DNA from: Solirubrobacter ginsenosidimutans
GTDB lineage: Bacteria > Actinomycetota > Thermoleophilia > Solirubrobacterales > Solirubrobacteraceae
Direction of reading: 5' to 3'
Assembly (NCBI RefSeq): GCF_027587205.1
Contig: NZ_JAPDOD010000009.1
Coordinates: forward strand, 1 to 64,000
DNA length: 64,000 nt
Shown: piece after piece, positions 1-8,553 of the stretch
Layout: each line of letters opens with the position of its first letter
How positions within the stretch are numbered: position 1 is the stretch's first letter
Made by a program: the position numbers and the translations under genes
Notes under the pieces: model-generated
Databases searched by the model: none
Seen by the model: only the letters and a program-made list of their open reading frames with translations
Told to the model about the DNA's origin: nothing

Positions 1-55
1 GCCCACCCCCAAAACCGGGAGCAGGCCTCAACTCAACACGGTGCCCCGTGATCTA

Positions 56-541
56 TCAGCGCACCGCGAGCCGCACGGAGGTCGGCCCGGCGATCTTGCA
101 GCGCGAGAACACGCGGCCGTTCTTCTTGATCACGGCGCTGCCGGTGACCGTGGCGGTGGCGGCGTCCGCGGCGAGGAAGCGACCGCTGAGCGTCCACTTG
201 AACTCGCCGGTGCGGCCCCTCACGCCGCCGAGGTTGCGCGCGGTGCCGGTCAGGTCGGCGGAGAACCTGCCGCCCTGCACGCGCACGGATTGGTCGGCCA
301 GGATCGTCGACGCCCAGGCCTCTTGGAGTCCGCCGCCGGTGCACTTGCCGTCGAAGCCCATCCGGACCTTGAGCTTGCCGGCGTCCTGCGCGCCCGTCTC
401 GAGCGTCATCCGCTGCTCGCGCGGGAACTTGATCGCGCCGGTCAGCGCGACGCCCGCCTTCGGCACGACGTCGCTCGCCGCCATCGCGGTCCCCGCCGGA
501 ACGAGGGCGAGCAGGACGAGGAAGGGCCGGAAGGTCATCAT
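56..541 (-). CDS. Secreted hypothetical protein, 161 aa
   Basis: I do not recognise the family. The first ~22 residues form a clear signal peptide (two Met, hydrophobic FLVLLALVPAG, then AMAA), so export is expected. The mature part is rich in beta-type residues and Gly/Thr, with repeated short strand-turn patterns and two cysteines (near KCTGGG and RCKIAG) that could form a disulfide. The C-terminal half could be a small beta-barrel or sandwich. No catalytic motif is visible. It stands alone, divergent from the cysteine-rich gene at 635. The start at 541 is the first Met before the hydrophobic core; a second Met follows directly. Confidence 0.6.
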   Translation of the reverse strand: MMTFRPFLVLLALVPAGTAMAASDVVPKAGVALTGAIKFPREQRMTLETGAQDAGKLKVRMGFDGKCTGGGLQEAWASTILADQSVRVQGGRFSADLTGTARNLGGVRGRTGEFKWTLSGRFLAADAATATVTGSAVIKKNGRVFSRCKIAGPTSVRLAVR

Positions 542-634
542 GCGAACCTATCCAGAGGGCCCGCTCTCAAACACGGTGTATTGCGCAAACCCTGGCTACT
601 CGTCTAGCCATGCGGCGCGAGTAAACTCGCGTCG

Positions 635-1030
635 ATGGGCCGGACAGCCCGCCGAACCGAGGCGGCCGAGTGCCGCCAGTGCCTCACGTACTGCGATCGG
701 GTGATCGCGCCCGCGACCTGCGTGAAAGCGCAGTGCCCCGCGCTTTACACGTATGTCGACCCGCTCAACGGGACGCGCTACATGGGCTGCGCGCACGACG
801 TCTTCGCGACCGAGATCGACGTCGCGCTGTTCGAGGAGGCCGAGCGCGGCCGCGGCTACGGAACGCTCAAGCTGGCGCGCGAGCCCCTCACCCAATGCGC
901 CTTCTCAGTCGAGAAGGCGCACGAGAGCCCGGAGTTTCACTGCCGCAACCGCCGCTTCGCCGACTTTCCGGAGACGGGTCCAGATGCCATAAGGGCGTTC
1001 GACCTCAGACACCATTTGGAGTCCTCATGA
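635..1030 (+). CDS. Small cysteine-rich protein, 131 aa, unknown function
   Basis: There is no signal peptide, so it is probably cytoplasmic. Eight cysteines are spread as ECRQCLTYC near residues 12-20, then TCVKAQC, YMGC, TQC and FHC. This spacing suggests a bound metal (zinc or an iron-sulfur cluster) rather than random cysteines, but that is inference. The segment between (TYVDPLNGTRYMGCAHDVF) looks like a structured conserved core. Product unknown. The ATG at 635 is the first Met of the frame. The C-terminal ~20 residues are less convincing. Confidence 0.6.
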   Translation: MGRTARRTEAAECRQCLTYCDRVIAPATCVKAQCPALYTYVDPLNGTRYMGCAHDVFATEIDVALFEEAERGRGYGTLKLAREPLTQCAFSVEKAHESPEFHCRNRRFADFPETGPDAIRAFDLRHHLESS

Positions 1031-1110
1031 AAGATCGCCTTCAAGGGCAGACCCACGGCAGGAACCGCGCATAAGATGCAGACGCCCCGGCGACCCCGGG
1101 CTCTCACGCT

Positions 1111-1581
1111 ATGGATCAAATTCGCCGCGGCAACTATGACTCCGGTCAAGACTACGTGCTCGAATACGGGGAGCTTCGCTTCACGTTCAACGAGCGCGAC
1201 TTCAGCGAGCGCGTCGAGCAGGCCGCGCGCAAGCTCGGCTTCGTCGGCCGCCCGCTCGAGGAGACCGAGCTCGAGGACCTCGTCAACCTCACCGTCAACG
1301 GTGAGGTCGTCGATCCGGCCTCGGGCCTGGGCGAGCACGTCAACGACTGCTGGCCCGACCTCGTCGGCCCCGCCGACCGCTCCCTCGTGCACTGGCTGCG
1401 CCGCCTCGTCTTCCGCTCCGCCTGGCTGGATCAGCGGGTGAAGGAAGGCGAGCTGGACGTCGTCTTCGACGAGATCACCCACACGTTCGGCTACGTCCAG
1501 CCCGAACGCGACCGCGAACCGATCGAGCTCTCGCCCGAGCCGAGCTGGCGCCGCGTCGCGTACGGCCTGCGCCGCTACTGA
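1111..1581 (+). CDS. Hypothetical acidic cytoplasmic protein, 156 aa
   Basis: This is a soluble acidic protein without signal peptide, membrane segment or recognisable catalytic motif. The sequence is mostly amphipathic helix with conserved-looking aromatic stretches (LEYGELRFTFNERDFSERVEQAARKL near the N-terminus in parts, and ITHTFGYVQPERDREP near the C-terminus). I cannot assign a family. It ends before two inverted repeats that probably terminate it and the converging minus-strand gene. Codon use matches its neighbours. Confidence 0.6.
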   Translation: MDQIRRGNYDSGQDYVLEYGELRFTFNERDFSERVEQAARKLGFVGRPLEETELEDLVNLTVNGEVVDPASGLGEHVNDCWPDLVGPADRSLVHWLRRLVFRSAWLDQRVKEGELDVVFDEITHTFGYVQPERDREPIELSPEPSWRRVAYGLRRY

Positions 1582-1604
1582 GCCGCGGCGCACGCGCGGC
1601 GAAG

Positions 1605-1639
1605 GTCGAGTTCCTCGTGTACAGCACGAGAAACTCGAC
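1605..1639. terminator. Inverted repeat between convergent genes (hairpin 1)
   Basis: A 15-base arm (1605-1619) pairs with 1625-1639 with one mismatch around a five-base loop. It lies just past the stop of the 1111-1581 gene and can form on either strand. There is no clear T-run, as is common in very GC-rich genomes. Confidence 0.5.
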
Positions 1640-1655
1640 GCTCGCGTAGCGCGGG

Positions 1656-1682
1656 GCGCCGGCGGGCGGTGCCCGCCGGCGC
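1656..1682. terminator. Perfect GC-rich inverted repeat (hairpin 2)
   Basis: The 12-base arm GCGCCGGCGGGC (1656-1667) pairs perfectly with 1671-1682 around a three-base loop. It sits 7 bases from the stop of the minus-strand gene ending at 1690 and probably terminates transcription from both sides. Confidence 0.6.
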
Positions 1683-1689
1683 GACGGGA

Positions 1690-3411
1690 CTAGGAGGCGG
1701 CGGGCTTGCGCTTCGCGGCCGGCTTGCGCTTGGCGGCGGCCGGCTTCTTGGCGGCGGCCGCGGGCTTCTTCGCGGCGGCGGCCTTCGGCTTGGCAGCGGC
1801 CTTCGCGGCGGCCGGCTTCTTGGCGGCGGCGGCCGGCTTCTTCGCGGCGGTCGTCGCGGGCTTGGCGGCGGCCTTGGCCTTGGCGGCCGGCTTCTTGGCC
1901 GCGGTCTTCGCAGCGGCGGGCTTCTTCGCCGCCGCCGGCTTGGCGGGAGCCTTCGCGGCCGCGGGCTTCTTCGCCGCGGCGGCCTTCGGCGCGCGGGTGC
2001 GACGGCGGCCGGCGGGCTTCGCCGCGGCGGGCTCGGCGACCGGCTCGGCCACGACGACCGGCTCGGGCTCGGCCACCACGACCGGCTCGGGCTCGGCCAC
2101 GACGACCGGCTCGGGCTCAGCCACGACGACCGGCTCCGGCTCGGCGACGACAACCGGCTCGGGCTCGGGCACGACGACCGGCGGCGCGTCGAGGAGCAGC
2201 TCGGGCCGCAGCGTGCCCGACTCGGTCGTCGCCAGCGCCGGGAACGTTCCCGCCGAGGCGAGCGCGCGATCCAGCGCGATCACGGTCGTCTCGCCGCCGA
2301 TCGGCTCCGGCGACGTCGCGATGACGGTCAGCGAGCCCGCGGCGGCCAGGTTCCGGCCGGCGGCGAGCGCGCGACGGGCGGCCGCGGCCGAGAGGTACTC
2401 GAAGCCGTCGATCAGGACGACGGCGTCGCCGCCGCGCGCGGCCACACGGCGGCCGACCTCGACCGCCTGCTCGACCGCCTGCGCCTGCGCCTCGACCGAC
2501 GCCGAGAAGTTCAGCGCCGAGCCGGGCGTGACGGGGAAGTCCGCGATCTCCTCCGGGCGCACGCCCGTCAGCACCGCTGAGACCTCGAGCTCCGGACGCG
2601 CGGCGAGCGCGGTCGCCAGGCGCCGCAGCGCCTCCGACTTGCCCGAGCGCGACGCGCCGGTGATCAGCACGCGCGAGCCCTTGCCGAACGGCGTCAGCGA
2701 CGAGATCGCGGAGACCGTGGCGTCGTCGGAGACCAGCGAGATCCGCTCGGACGGCCAAGCGACCGCGAGCTCCTCGAAGCGCGTGCCCTCGGCGACCTCT
2801 TCGGCCGGACGGCCGTTGATCGTCTCGACGCGGATCAGCGACGGGAAGCGCTCCGAGCGCCGCGCGGCGCGGACCGGGCCGGCGACGCGGTCGCCCGAGA
2901 CGAGCTCGCACCGCTTGACCTGCGCGGCCGAGATGTAGACGTCGTCGTCGGTCGGGTCCGGCGGCGAGAGGCGCAGGAAGCCCGAGCCGTTGGCCAGCAG
3001 CTCGACGGCGCCCTCGACGGTGCGCTCGTCGCCGCGCGCCTCGGGGGCCGGCGTGGACGCGGCGACCGGCTCCTCGCGGTCGCGGTCCCGATCGCGGTCG
3101 CGGTCGGAATCGCTCGTGGACTCGCCGCCCTCTTCCTCCTCGCGGCGACGGCCACGCCCGCCGCGGCGACCGCGGCGCGAACGGCGCGGCGAATCGTCGT
3201 CGGACTGCTCGCCCCGCTCGGCGGGCGCCTCGGCGACGGGCTCGGGCTCGTCAACAACGGCGACGTCGCCGGACTGGCGGGACAGGATCGCGTCGACCAG
3301 GTCGGGCTTGCGCAGGCGGCGGAAGCCGTCGACACCGAGCTCGTTGGCCAGCAGGTGCAGATCGGCGAGCGGGCTCTGCTCCAAAGCGGAGCGATCCAGG
3401 ACGGAAGGCAT
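1690..3411 (-). CDS. Rho-like protein with shortened ATPase core and histone-like tail, 573 aa
   Basis: Residues 1-48 resemble the Rho N-terminal domain (LANELGVDGFRRLRKPDLVDAIL). An Arg/Glu/Asp-rich linker to ~125 is followed by a Rho cold-shock RNA-binding domain (~130-225; GSGFLRL, DDVYISAAQVKRCEL, INGRPAEEV). The ATPase part has a Walker A-like GASRSGKS (~252-259), a Walker B-like VVLIDGF and a late Rho-like stretch (GSLTVIAT, then TFPALATTESGTLRPELLL). The segment of true Rho with the R-loop and the EEFKGTGN region is missing, so the core is much shorter than normal. The last ~170 residues are a PEPVVVAE repeat and a Lys/Ala/Pro tail like histone H1. Probably a nucleic-acid-binding Rho paralogue, not the essential terminator. 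Confidence 0.8.
   Translation of the reverse strand: MPSVLDRSALEQSPLADLHLLANELGVDGFRRLRKPDLVDAILSRQSGDVAVVDEPEPVAEAPAERGEQSDDDSPRRSRRGRRGGRGRRREEEEGGESTSDSDRDRDRDRDREEPVAASTPAPEARGDERTVEGAVELLANGSGFLRLSPPDPTDDDVYISAAQVKRCELVSGDRVAGPVRAARRSERFPSLIRVETINGRPAEEVAEGTRFEELAVAWPSERISLVSDDATVSAISSLTPFGKGSRVLITGASRSGKSEALRRLATALAARPELEVSAVLTGVRPEEIADFPVTPGSALNFSASVEAQAQAVEQAVEVGRRVAARGGDAVVLIDGFEYLSAAAARRALAAGRNLAAAGSLTVIATSPEPIGGETTVIALDRALASAGTFPALATTESGTLRPELLLDAPPVVVPEPEPVVVAEPEPVVVAEPEPVVVAEPEPVVVAEPEPVVVAEPVAEPAAAKPAGRRRTRAPKAAAAKKPAAAKAPAKPAAAKKPAAAKTAAKKPAAKAKAAAKPATTAAKKPAAAAKKPAAAKAAAKPKAAAAKKPAAAAKKPAAAKRKPAAKRKPAAS
2051..2170. repeat. 24-bp tandem repeat, five copies, coding PEPVVVAE
   Basis: Five near-identical 24-base units lie inside the Rho-like gene, differing by one to three bases each. 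On the minus strand each encodes the octapeptide PEPVVVAE, a stiff acidic linker between the ATPase part and the basic tail. Copy number could vary between strains by slippage. Confidence 0.85.
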
Positions 3412-3482
3412 TGAGTACGTCTCCTCAGGGGTGAATCGGTGGGCTCCGGCCGCGTTGGGTTCAGCGACCGGCGATCAGGGGC

Positions 3483-4394
3483 TCAGCCTAGCGGCAGATG
3501 TGCGGGAACGCCGTCGGGATAGCGCTCCGGCGACAATCCCTCAAGCGGCCCGAGCACCCGCTCGCCCTGCAGAACCGACCGCACCGCGAAGAAGTCCGAC
3601 GCACCCGCGACGTCGTGCACGCGCAGGATCGACGCGCCCTGCTCGACGCCGTACGCCAGTGCCGCCAAGGTCCCCGGATCGCGCTCCGCGGGGGCGCGGC
3701 CGGTGATCGCGCCGACGAAGTCCTTGCGCGACGCCGCGAGCAGGATCGGCCGGCCGAACCCCCGCAGGACGTCCATCCGCCGCAGCACCGCCACGGTCTG
3801 CGCGGGCGTCTTGGCGAAGTCCGGCCCCGGGTCGAGGATCAGTTGCTCCAACGACACGCCCGCCGCCAGAGCAACGTCGATCCGCGAGCGCAGGAACGCC
3901 TCCACCTCACCCACGACGTCCGCGTAGGTCGCCGGATCGAGCAGCGTGCCCTTCGGCTCCACCGCCGTGTGCATGATCACCAGCGCCGCCCCCGAGGCCG
4001 CACACAACGACGCCAGGCGCGTGTCCCGCAAGCCGGACACGTCGTTGACGATCGACGCCCCCGCCGCGATCGCCGCCTCCGCGACAGAGAACTTGTACGT
4101 ATCGATCGACGTCAGCACGTCGTCCTTACTGAACGCGGCCACCAGCTCTTCGACCCGCGCGATCTCTTCCGCAGCTGAGACGGCGGGCCGGTCACCCCGC
4201 GCGGACTCGCCGCCGATGTCGATGATGTCCGCCCCCGCGGCCACCAGCGCCCGCCCGCGCTCGAGCCGCGCCGACACCGGCTCCTCCCCACGCCCGTCCG
4301 AGAACGAGTCAGGCGTCGCGTTGAGGATCCCCATCAACAGCGGGCGCCGGCCGCCGCCGAGTTCCAGCCGCCGCGCACCCGCCCGCAGGATCAC
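3483..4394 (-). CDS. folP: Dihydropteroate synthase
   Basis: This enzyme condenses p-aminobenzoate with hydroxymethyl-dihydropterin pyrophosphate in folate synthesis and is the sulfonamide target. The TIM-barrel signatures appear in order: MGILNATPDSFSDG near the N-terminus, ADIIDIGGES, SIDTYKFSVAEAA, VNDVSGL, LILDPGPDFAKT, LLAASRKDFVGAI and ILRVHDV near the end. The pterin and sulfate-binding residues look intact. The length, 303 aa, is slightly long. The frame is open farther upstream, but that part lies in the preceding gene; the GTG at 4394 overlaps that gene's TGA (GTGA) and gives a normal N-terminus. No other folate genes are nearby. Confidence 0.93.
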   Translation of the reverse strand: MILRAGARRLELGGGRRPLLMGILNATPDSFSDGRGEEPVSARLERGRALVAAGADIIDIGGESARGDRPAVSAAEEIARVEELVAAFSKDDVLTSIDTYKFSVAEAAIAAGASIVNDVSGLRDTRLASLCAASGAALVIMHTAVEPKGTLLDPATYADVVGEVEAFLRSRIDVALAAGVSLEQLILDPGPDFAKTPAQTVAVLRRMDVLRGFGRPILLAASRKDFVGAITGRAPAERDPGTLAALAYGVEQGASILRVHDVAGASDFFAVRSVLQGERVLGPLEGLSPERYPDGVPAHLPLG

Positions 4395-6214
4395 GACTTC
4401 TTGATGCGCAACTTCGTTTCCTTGCGCGTGACGTTGCCCGCCTTGTCGACCGCGGCGACCTTGACCGTGAAGGACCCGCGCTTCCTGTACGTGTGCCGCG
4501 TCGACGCCACCTGCGAGGTGGGCGACTTGTCGCCGTAGTCGACCGTGACGTGATCGAGCCCGGACCCGCCGGCGTCCTTGGCGCGCACCGTGATCTTCAG
4601 GCTCTTGCCCGCCGCCCGCTTGCCTGAGACCTTGACGGTCAAGGTCGGCGGCGTCGCGTCGATCTTCAGCGTCCGCACGCGGCTGCGCGCGGCCTGCCCG
4701 GCGCGATCCACCGACTCGACCTGCCACGTGTGCTTGCCGGTCGTCAGCGGCGTCGCCGGCACCAACGTCGTGTTCGTCGTGGTCCCGATCACGACGCCGT
4801 CCATGTAGACGCGGAACGTCTGCGCGCCCCACGGATCGTTGCCCGGCCGCCAGCGCAGCTCCGGGCGGGTCTTGCGCTTGTAGGCCTCGGTGGTGTCGAT
4901 GAACGGCGCGCCCGGCGGGCGGTCATAGATCGCGACCGCCAGAGTCCGCGCGCCGACCGTCCCCTGCACCATCGCCACCGCGACGTCCCCGGAACGATCG
5001 GCGGCGATGAACGCGCCCGGATCGGCGATCGGGCCGAGGTCGCCGCGCGAGACGGTCACCTCGCCGCTGAACGCACCATTGGCGTCCTCACCGTCGTGGT
5101 AGCGGGCGCGCACCACGGAGGTGCCGTCGGCGCCGGTGAGCCGCCAGGCGATCGCCGAGTCGTTCTGGTCGGTCGAGGCGACCTCGGGCTTGGCGTCCGC
5201 AACCCCATCGATGCTGTCGATCCGGAAGCCGGGCTGGAAGTGGTCATGGTCGAGCCAGGAGCCGAAGATCTGCGCCCCGGCGGGCGTCTGCGCCACCGCG
5301 TACCCGCGGCCGATCCCGCTCATGTCGACCTTCGGCTCGTTCGACGGCACCCCCGCGTCGATGAACTCCGGCGCCTCGTAGGCCGACCCGACCAGCCGCC
5401 GCCCGACCGTGCGCGTCACGCCGTCCACGTCCTCGCGGAAGACGATCCACGCGTAGGACCCGTCGTCCTCGATGTCGATGTCGGGCGAGTCGGCGTTCCC
5501 GCCCGGCAGCGTGATGTCCTGCGGGACCAGCGAGAGGGTCATGCCGGTGATCCGGCGCCCCCACACGTGGGTCGAGCCATCCGCGGCGACCTCGCCCCAG
5601 GTCGCGACCGCGTACCCCTCGGCCGAGACGGCCACCTTCGGGCGCAGCAGGCCGGTCCCGGCCACGCGGTTGATCTCGATGTCCAGCGGCTCGGCGACGC
5701 GTGTCCACGTCGTGTCCTGCAGGCGGGCGGCGACGACGTTGCCGCTCTCCTCCCAGATCGCGTACGCGGCGCCGTTTACGCCGAGGTCCAGATCGAGCGA
5801 GCGAGCGTTCGGCCCACCGACCTGGACGGCCGGAGCGAACCCGCCGGGCGTGTCCCCGCCCGGGGACACCGAGGCGTAGACGTTGCCGTCGGCGATCCAG
5901 GCGACCGCGAGCCGGTTGCCGTCGCCCGCCGCGGCCTTGACGTCGGTCACCGTGCCGGGCGTGAAGCTGATGCGCTCGGGCGGCTGCCAGCCGCCGCCGA
6001 AGATGCGCGACACCCACGCCTGAGGCACGCCGTCGCCGTTCTTGATGTAGGAGACGGCGCCGGTGCCGTCGCGGGCGAGGTCGACGTTGCCGACCGAGAC
6101 GACGTCGGCGCTCGGGCCGTCGATCGGCTGCGCGGGGAACCACCCCGCGTGCGCGGAGGCGGCCGGCACGAGGACAAGTGCGGCGGTGAGCAGGACGATC
6201 AGACGGCGTGGCAA
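4391..6214 (-). CDS. Secreted beta-rich protein with FN3/PKD-like C-terminal domains, 607 aa
   Basis: A TTG start at 6214, with GGAG seven bases upstream, gives a signal peptide (PRRLIVLLTAALVLVPAASAHAG). Residues ~25-390 contain recurrent blocks with Asp/Gly turns and aromatic strands (such as AVATWGEVAADG and YAIWEESGN) that suggest a beta-propeller. About 400-490 is fibronectin III-like (RPELRWRPGND, TGKHTWQVESVDRAG), and ~500-607 is PKD/Ig-like (YGDKSPTSQ, FTVKVAAVDKAGNVTRKE). No enzyme motif is seen; an extracellular or cell-surface role is likely. It precedes folP with a four-base overlap, which probably reflects compact packing rather than shared function. Confidence 0.75.
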   Translation of the reverse strand: MPRRLIVLLTAALVLVPAASAHAGWFPAQPIDGPSADVVSVGNVDLARDGTGAVSYIKNGDGVPQAWVSRIFGGGWQPPERISFTPGTVTDVKAAAGDGNRLAVAWIADGNVYASVSPGGDTPGGFAPAVQVGGPNARSLDLDLGVNGAAYAIWEESGNVVAARLQDTTWTRVAEPLDIEINRVAGTGLLRPKVAVSAEGYAVATWGEVAADGSTHVWGRRITGMTLSLVPQDITLPGGNADSPDIDIEDDGSYAWIVFREDVDGVTRTVGRRLVGSAYEAPEFIDAGVPSNEPKVDMSGIGRGYAVAQTPAGAQIFGSWLDHDHFQPGFRIDSIDGVADAKPEVASTDQNDSAIAWRLTGADGTSVVRARYHDGEDANGAFSGEVTVSRGDLGPIADPGAFIAADRSGDVAVAMVQGTVGARTLAVAIYDRPPGAPFIDTTEAYKRKTRPELRWRPGNDPWGAQTFRVYMDGVVIGTTTNTTLVPATPLTTGKHTWQVESVDRAGQAARSRVRTLKIDATPPTLTVKVSGKRAAGKSLKITVRAKDAGGSGLDHVTVDYGDKSPTSQVASTRHTYRKRGSFTVKVAAVDKAGNVTRKETKLRIKKS

Positions 6215-6281
6215 AGCGACTCCAGGTCGAGGGGCTCCGCCGGATCTCAACCGGCGACGAGCCCGAAAGTTCCGGCGGACC

Positions 6282-7904
6282 TTACGACCCGGGCAGGATG
6301 CCTTCCGCGACGGCCTCCTCGCGGAACGCCGACGCCTCGCGCCCGACGCGCGCCGGATCCCAGCCCAGCTCCTCGCCCATGACCGCCGCCACGCGCTCGA
6401 CCGCGTCGCTCGCGAGCAGCGGACGCGCGGCCGTAAGGCCGAGCCGGGTGCGCCGCAGGAGCACATCCCCGACGGTGCGTGCCTGCTCGCGCCGCGCGGC
6501 GTAGACCACCTCGGCCATCAGGTCGGGCCGGCCGGCGACGATCGGCTCGACCCGCCCGGCCGCCAGGACGTCGTGCGCGATGTGCCCGTAGCGCGAGGCC
6601 AGCTGCTCGCGTGAACCCTCCGGGGCGAGCACCAGGTCCGCGGGATCGACCGGCATCCCGAGCGGTACGGCGTGGGTGCGGCACTTGGTCTCCGAGCCGT
6701 CACGCCACACGATCCGGTCGACGGTCTCCTTCGCCATCCGCCGCCAGGTCGTGAGCTTGCCGCCCGTGATCGTGATCATGCCCGAGGAGGTCTCGTAGAG
6801 CTCGGCCTTGCGCGAGATGTCGACCGATTTGCGCGGATCGCCGGTCGAGATCAGCGGCCTGACGCCCGCGTAGGCGCCCACGAGGTCGTCGACGGTCAAG
6901 GCGGTGGCGAAGAACGCGTTGACGGCGTCCAGCAGGTAGGTCATCTCGTCGGCCGAGGGCTGGACATGGATCGCATCGCCCTCGTGGTCGGTGTCGGTCG
7001 TGCCGATCAGCGTCTGACCCAGCCATGGGAGCACGAAGATCGTCCGCCCCGAGCCCGCGGGGACGATCGCGCCCGCGACGACCGGCAGCGCCGCCCGCTC
7101 GACGATCAGGTGCGTCCCGCGCGACGGCCGGATGACGGGCACCTCGGCCTCGTCGTGCAGCTCCGCGGGGCGCAGGCGGTCGGCCCAGACGCCGGTCGCG
7201 TTGATGACGTTGGTCGCCCGCACTTCCAGCGTCGACCCGCTCTCGCCGTCGCGCAGGATCGCCCCGACGGCGCGCCCGCCCTCCTCCAGCAGCCCGACCG
7301 CGTCCAGCCGATTGGCGACGACCGCGCCGAAGCGCTCCGCCTCGGCCAGGACCGTCAGCACCAGCCGCACGTCGTCGGTCTGGCAGTCATAGAAGAGGTA
7401 GCCGCCCGTGGGCGTGCGGTCGGCCAGGGCCGGGAGGAGCTCCAGGACGTCGGGCCCGGAGATCACCCGGTGGCGCGCCGGGCTCCAGTCGGCCTCGTCG
7501 CGCACCCGCCGGCGCCGGCGCAGCCGGTCGACGGCCATCACGTCGTAGGCGTTCAGGCCCAGCCCGACGACCCGGTCCAGCCGCGCGCCGTCGAACGCGG
7601 GCACGACAAACCGCAGCGGCTTGACCAGGTGTGGCGCGAGATTGACGTTGATCTGGCGCTCCAGCAGCGCCTCGCGCACGAGCCCGAGATCGAAGTTCTG
7701 CAGGTAGCGCAGCCCGCCGTGAACGAGCTTTGACGAACGTGAAGAGGTGCCGGAGGCGAAGTCCGCCCGCTCCACCAGCCCCACCGAATAGCCGCGCGTC
7801 GCCGCGTCGAGCGCCACGCCGGCACCCGTGATCCCACCGCCGATCACGAGCACGTCGAACGGTTCGGACGCGAGCGAGGCGACGGCGTCGGCGCGAGGAA
7901 GCAC
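6282..7904 (-). CDS. glpD: Aerobic glycerol-3-phosphate dehydrogenase (FAD)
   Basis: This membrane-associated flavoenzyme oxidises glycerol-3-phosphate to dihydroxyacetone phosphate and feeds electrons to quinones. The FAD dinucleotide fold is at the N-terminus (VLVIGGGITGAGVALDAATR), followed by the family block SGTSSRSSKLVHGGLRYL and the substrate/FAD region VIRPSRGTHLIVER, TDTDHEG and GGKLTTWRRMA. The C-terminal helical DAO_C domain runs to the end. At 540 aa it is full length. GTG at 7904 is the only reasonable start. Only 23 bases separate it from the divergent gene at 7928, so its promoter must overlap that gene or the message be almost leaderless. No glpK or glpF is in the window. Confidence 0.93.
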   Translation of the reverse strand: MLPRADAVASLASEPFDVLVIGGGITGAGVALDAATRGYSVGLVERADFASGTSSRSSKLVHGGLRYLQNFDLGLVREALLERQINVNLAPHLVKPLRFVVPAFDGARLDRVVGLGLNAYDVMAVDRLRRRRRVRDEADWSPARHRVISGPDVLELLPALADRTPTGGYLFYDCQTDDVRLVLTVLAEAERFGAVVANRLDAVGLLEEGGRAVGAILRDGESGSTLEVRATNVINATGVWADRLRPAELHDEAEVPVIRPSRGTHLIVERAALPVVAGAIVPAGSGRTIFVLPWLGQTLIGTTDTDHEGDAIHVQPSADEMTYLLDAVNAFFATALTVDDLVGAYAGVRPLISTGDPRKSVDISRKAELYETSSGMITITGGKLTTWRRMAKETVDRIVWRDGSETKCRTHAVPLGMPVDPADLVLAPEGSREQLASRYGHIAHDVLAAGRVEPIVAGRPDLMAEVVYAARREQARTVGDVLLRRTRLGLTAARPLLASDAVERVAAVMGEELGWDPARVGREASAFREEAVAEGILPGS

Positions 7905-7927
7905 GTCCTGCGAGGCTATCGGGCCGG

Positions 7928-8512
7928 ATGTCCGACGGATTCGTTCAGGGCCTTTGGCGCTTTCCCGTGCTCGGGATGAAGGGCGAGCAGCTGCGTTCCT
8001 CGCAGGTCGACACGCGCGGGATCGCGGGCGATCGCCAGCACTTCGCGACGGGTCCGGAGGGGATGCTCACGCCGCAGGACATCCCCCGCCTCGGGGAGTG
8101 GACCGCGGCGTTCCCGTTCAATCCCGACGGCGCGATCGTCCCCGATCGCCCGCCGCCGTTCCCGCTGCTGACCACGCCCAACGGCATGAAGAACTACCGC
8201 TGGGGCGACCCGCGCCTGGCGTTCGCGCTGGAGCGCGACCTCGGACGCGCGGTCGACCTCGTGCGCGACCTCGAGCTCACCCGCGGCGTGATCGTCGCCG
8301 CGACGCCGCCCGAAGGTGAGCGCGCGGCCGCCGGGATCAACGTCCAGCTGCGCCTCGAGCCGCCGCCTGGCGGGTGGGCCGGGCGGGAGCTTGCATTCCG
8401 CGACGGGGTGCGCCTGCGACTTGTCGCCTCACGCGGCGATGGACCGGGAATCGAAGCGAGAGTCGTCGAAGCTGGACGTTTGCTGCTCGGCGAGCCGGTC
8501 AAGCTCAGTTAG
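7928..8512 (+). CDS. MOSC-like (N-terminal beta-barrel) protein, 194 aa
   Basis: The opening (VQGLWRFPVLGMKGEQL, DTRGIAGDRQHF) matches the start of MOSC-type proteins, where this strand pattern and the GDR motif are typical. MOSC domains handle sulfur on molybdenum cofactor or molybdenum-linked substrates. The usual conserved cysteine of sulfur-carrying MOSC proteins is not evident, so sulfur transfer is uncertain. The C-terminal part (NVQLRLEPP, RLRLVASRGDGPGIEARVV) resembles the closing MOSC barrel. It is divergent from glpD. A molybdate transporter lies 53 kb away. Confidence 0.6.
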   Translation: MSDGFVQGLWRFPVLGMKGEQLRSSQVDTRGIAGDRQHFATGPEGMLTPQDIPRLGEWTAAFPFNPDGAIVPDRPPPFPLLTTPNGMKNYRWGDPRLAFALERDLGRAVDLVRDLELTRGVIVAATPPEGERAAAGINVQLRLEPPPGGWAGRELAFRDGVRLRLVASRGDGPGIEARVVEAGRLLLGEPVKLS

Positions 8513-8553
8513 GCTTCCGTTGATCGCGAATCATCAAGGAGGACCGGACCGCC

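Noticed and set aside
1690..2030. Separate histone H1-like gene
   Set aside because: The Lys/Ala/Pro tail is in the same frame as the Rho-like protein with no stop or ribosome site between.
3483..4832. 449-residue version of dihydropteroate synthase
   Set aside because: The N-terminal ~145 residues are Arg/Asp/Gly-rich and lie over the FN3-like gene in another frame; the GTG at 4394 gives the family start.
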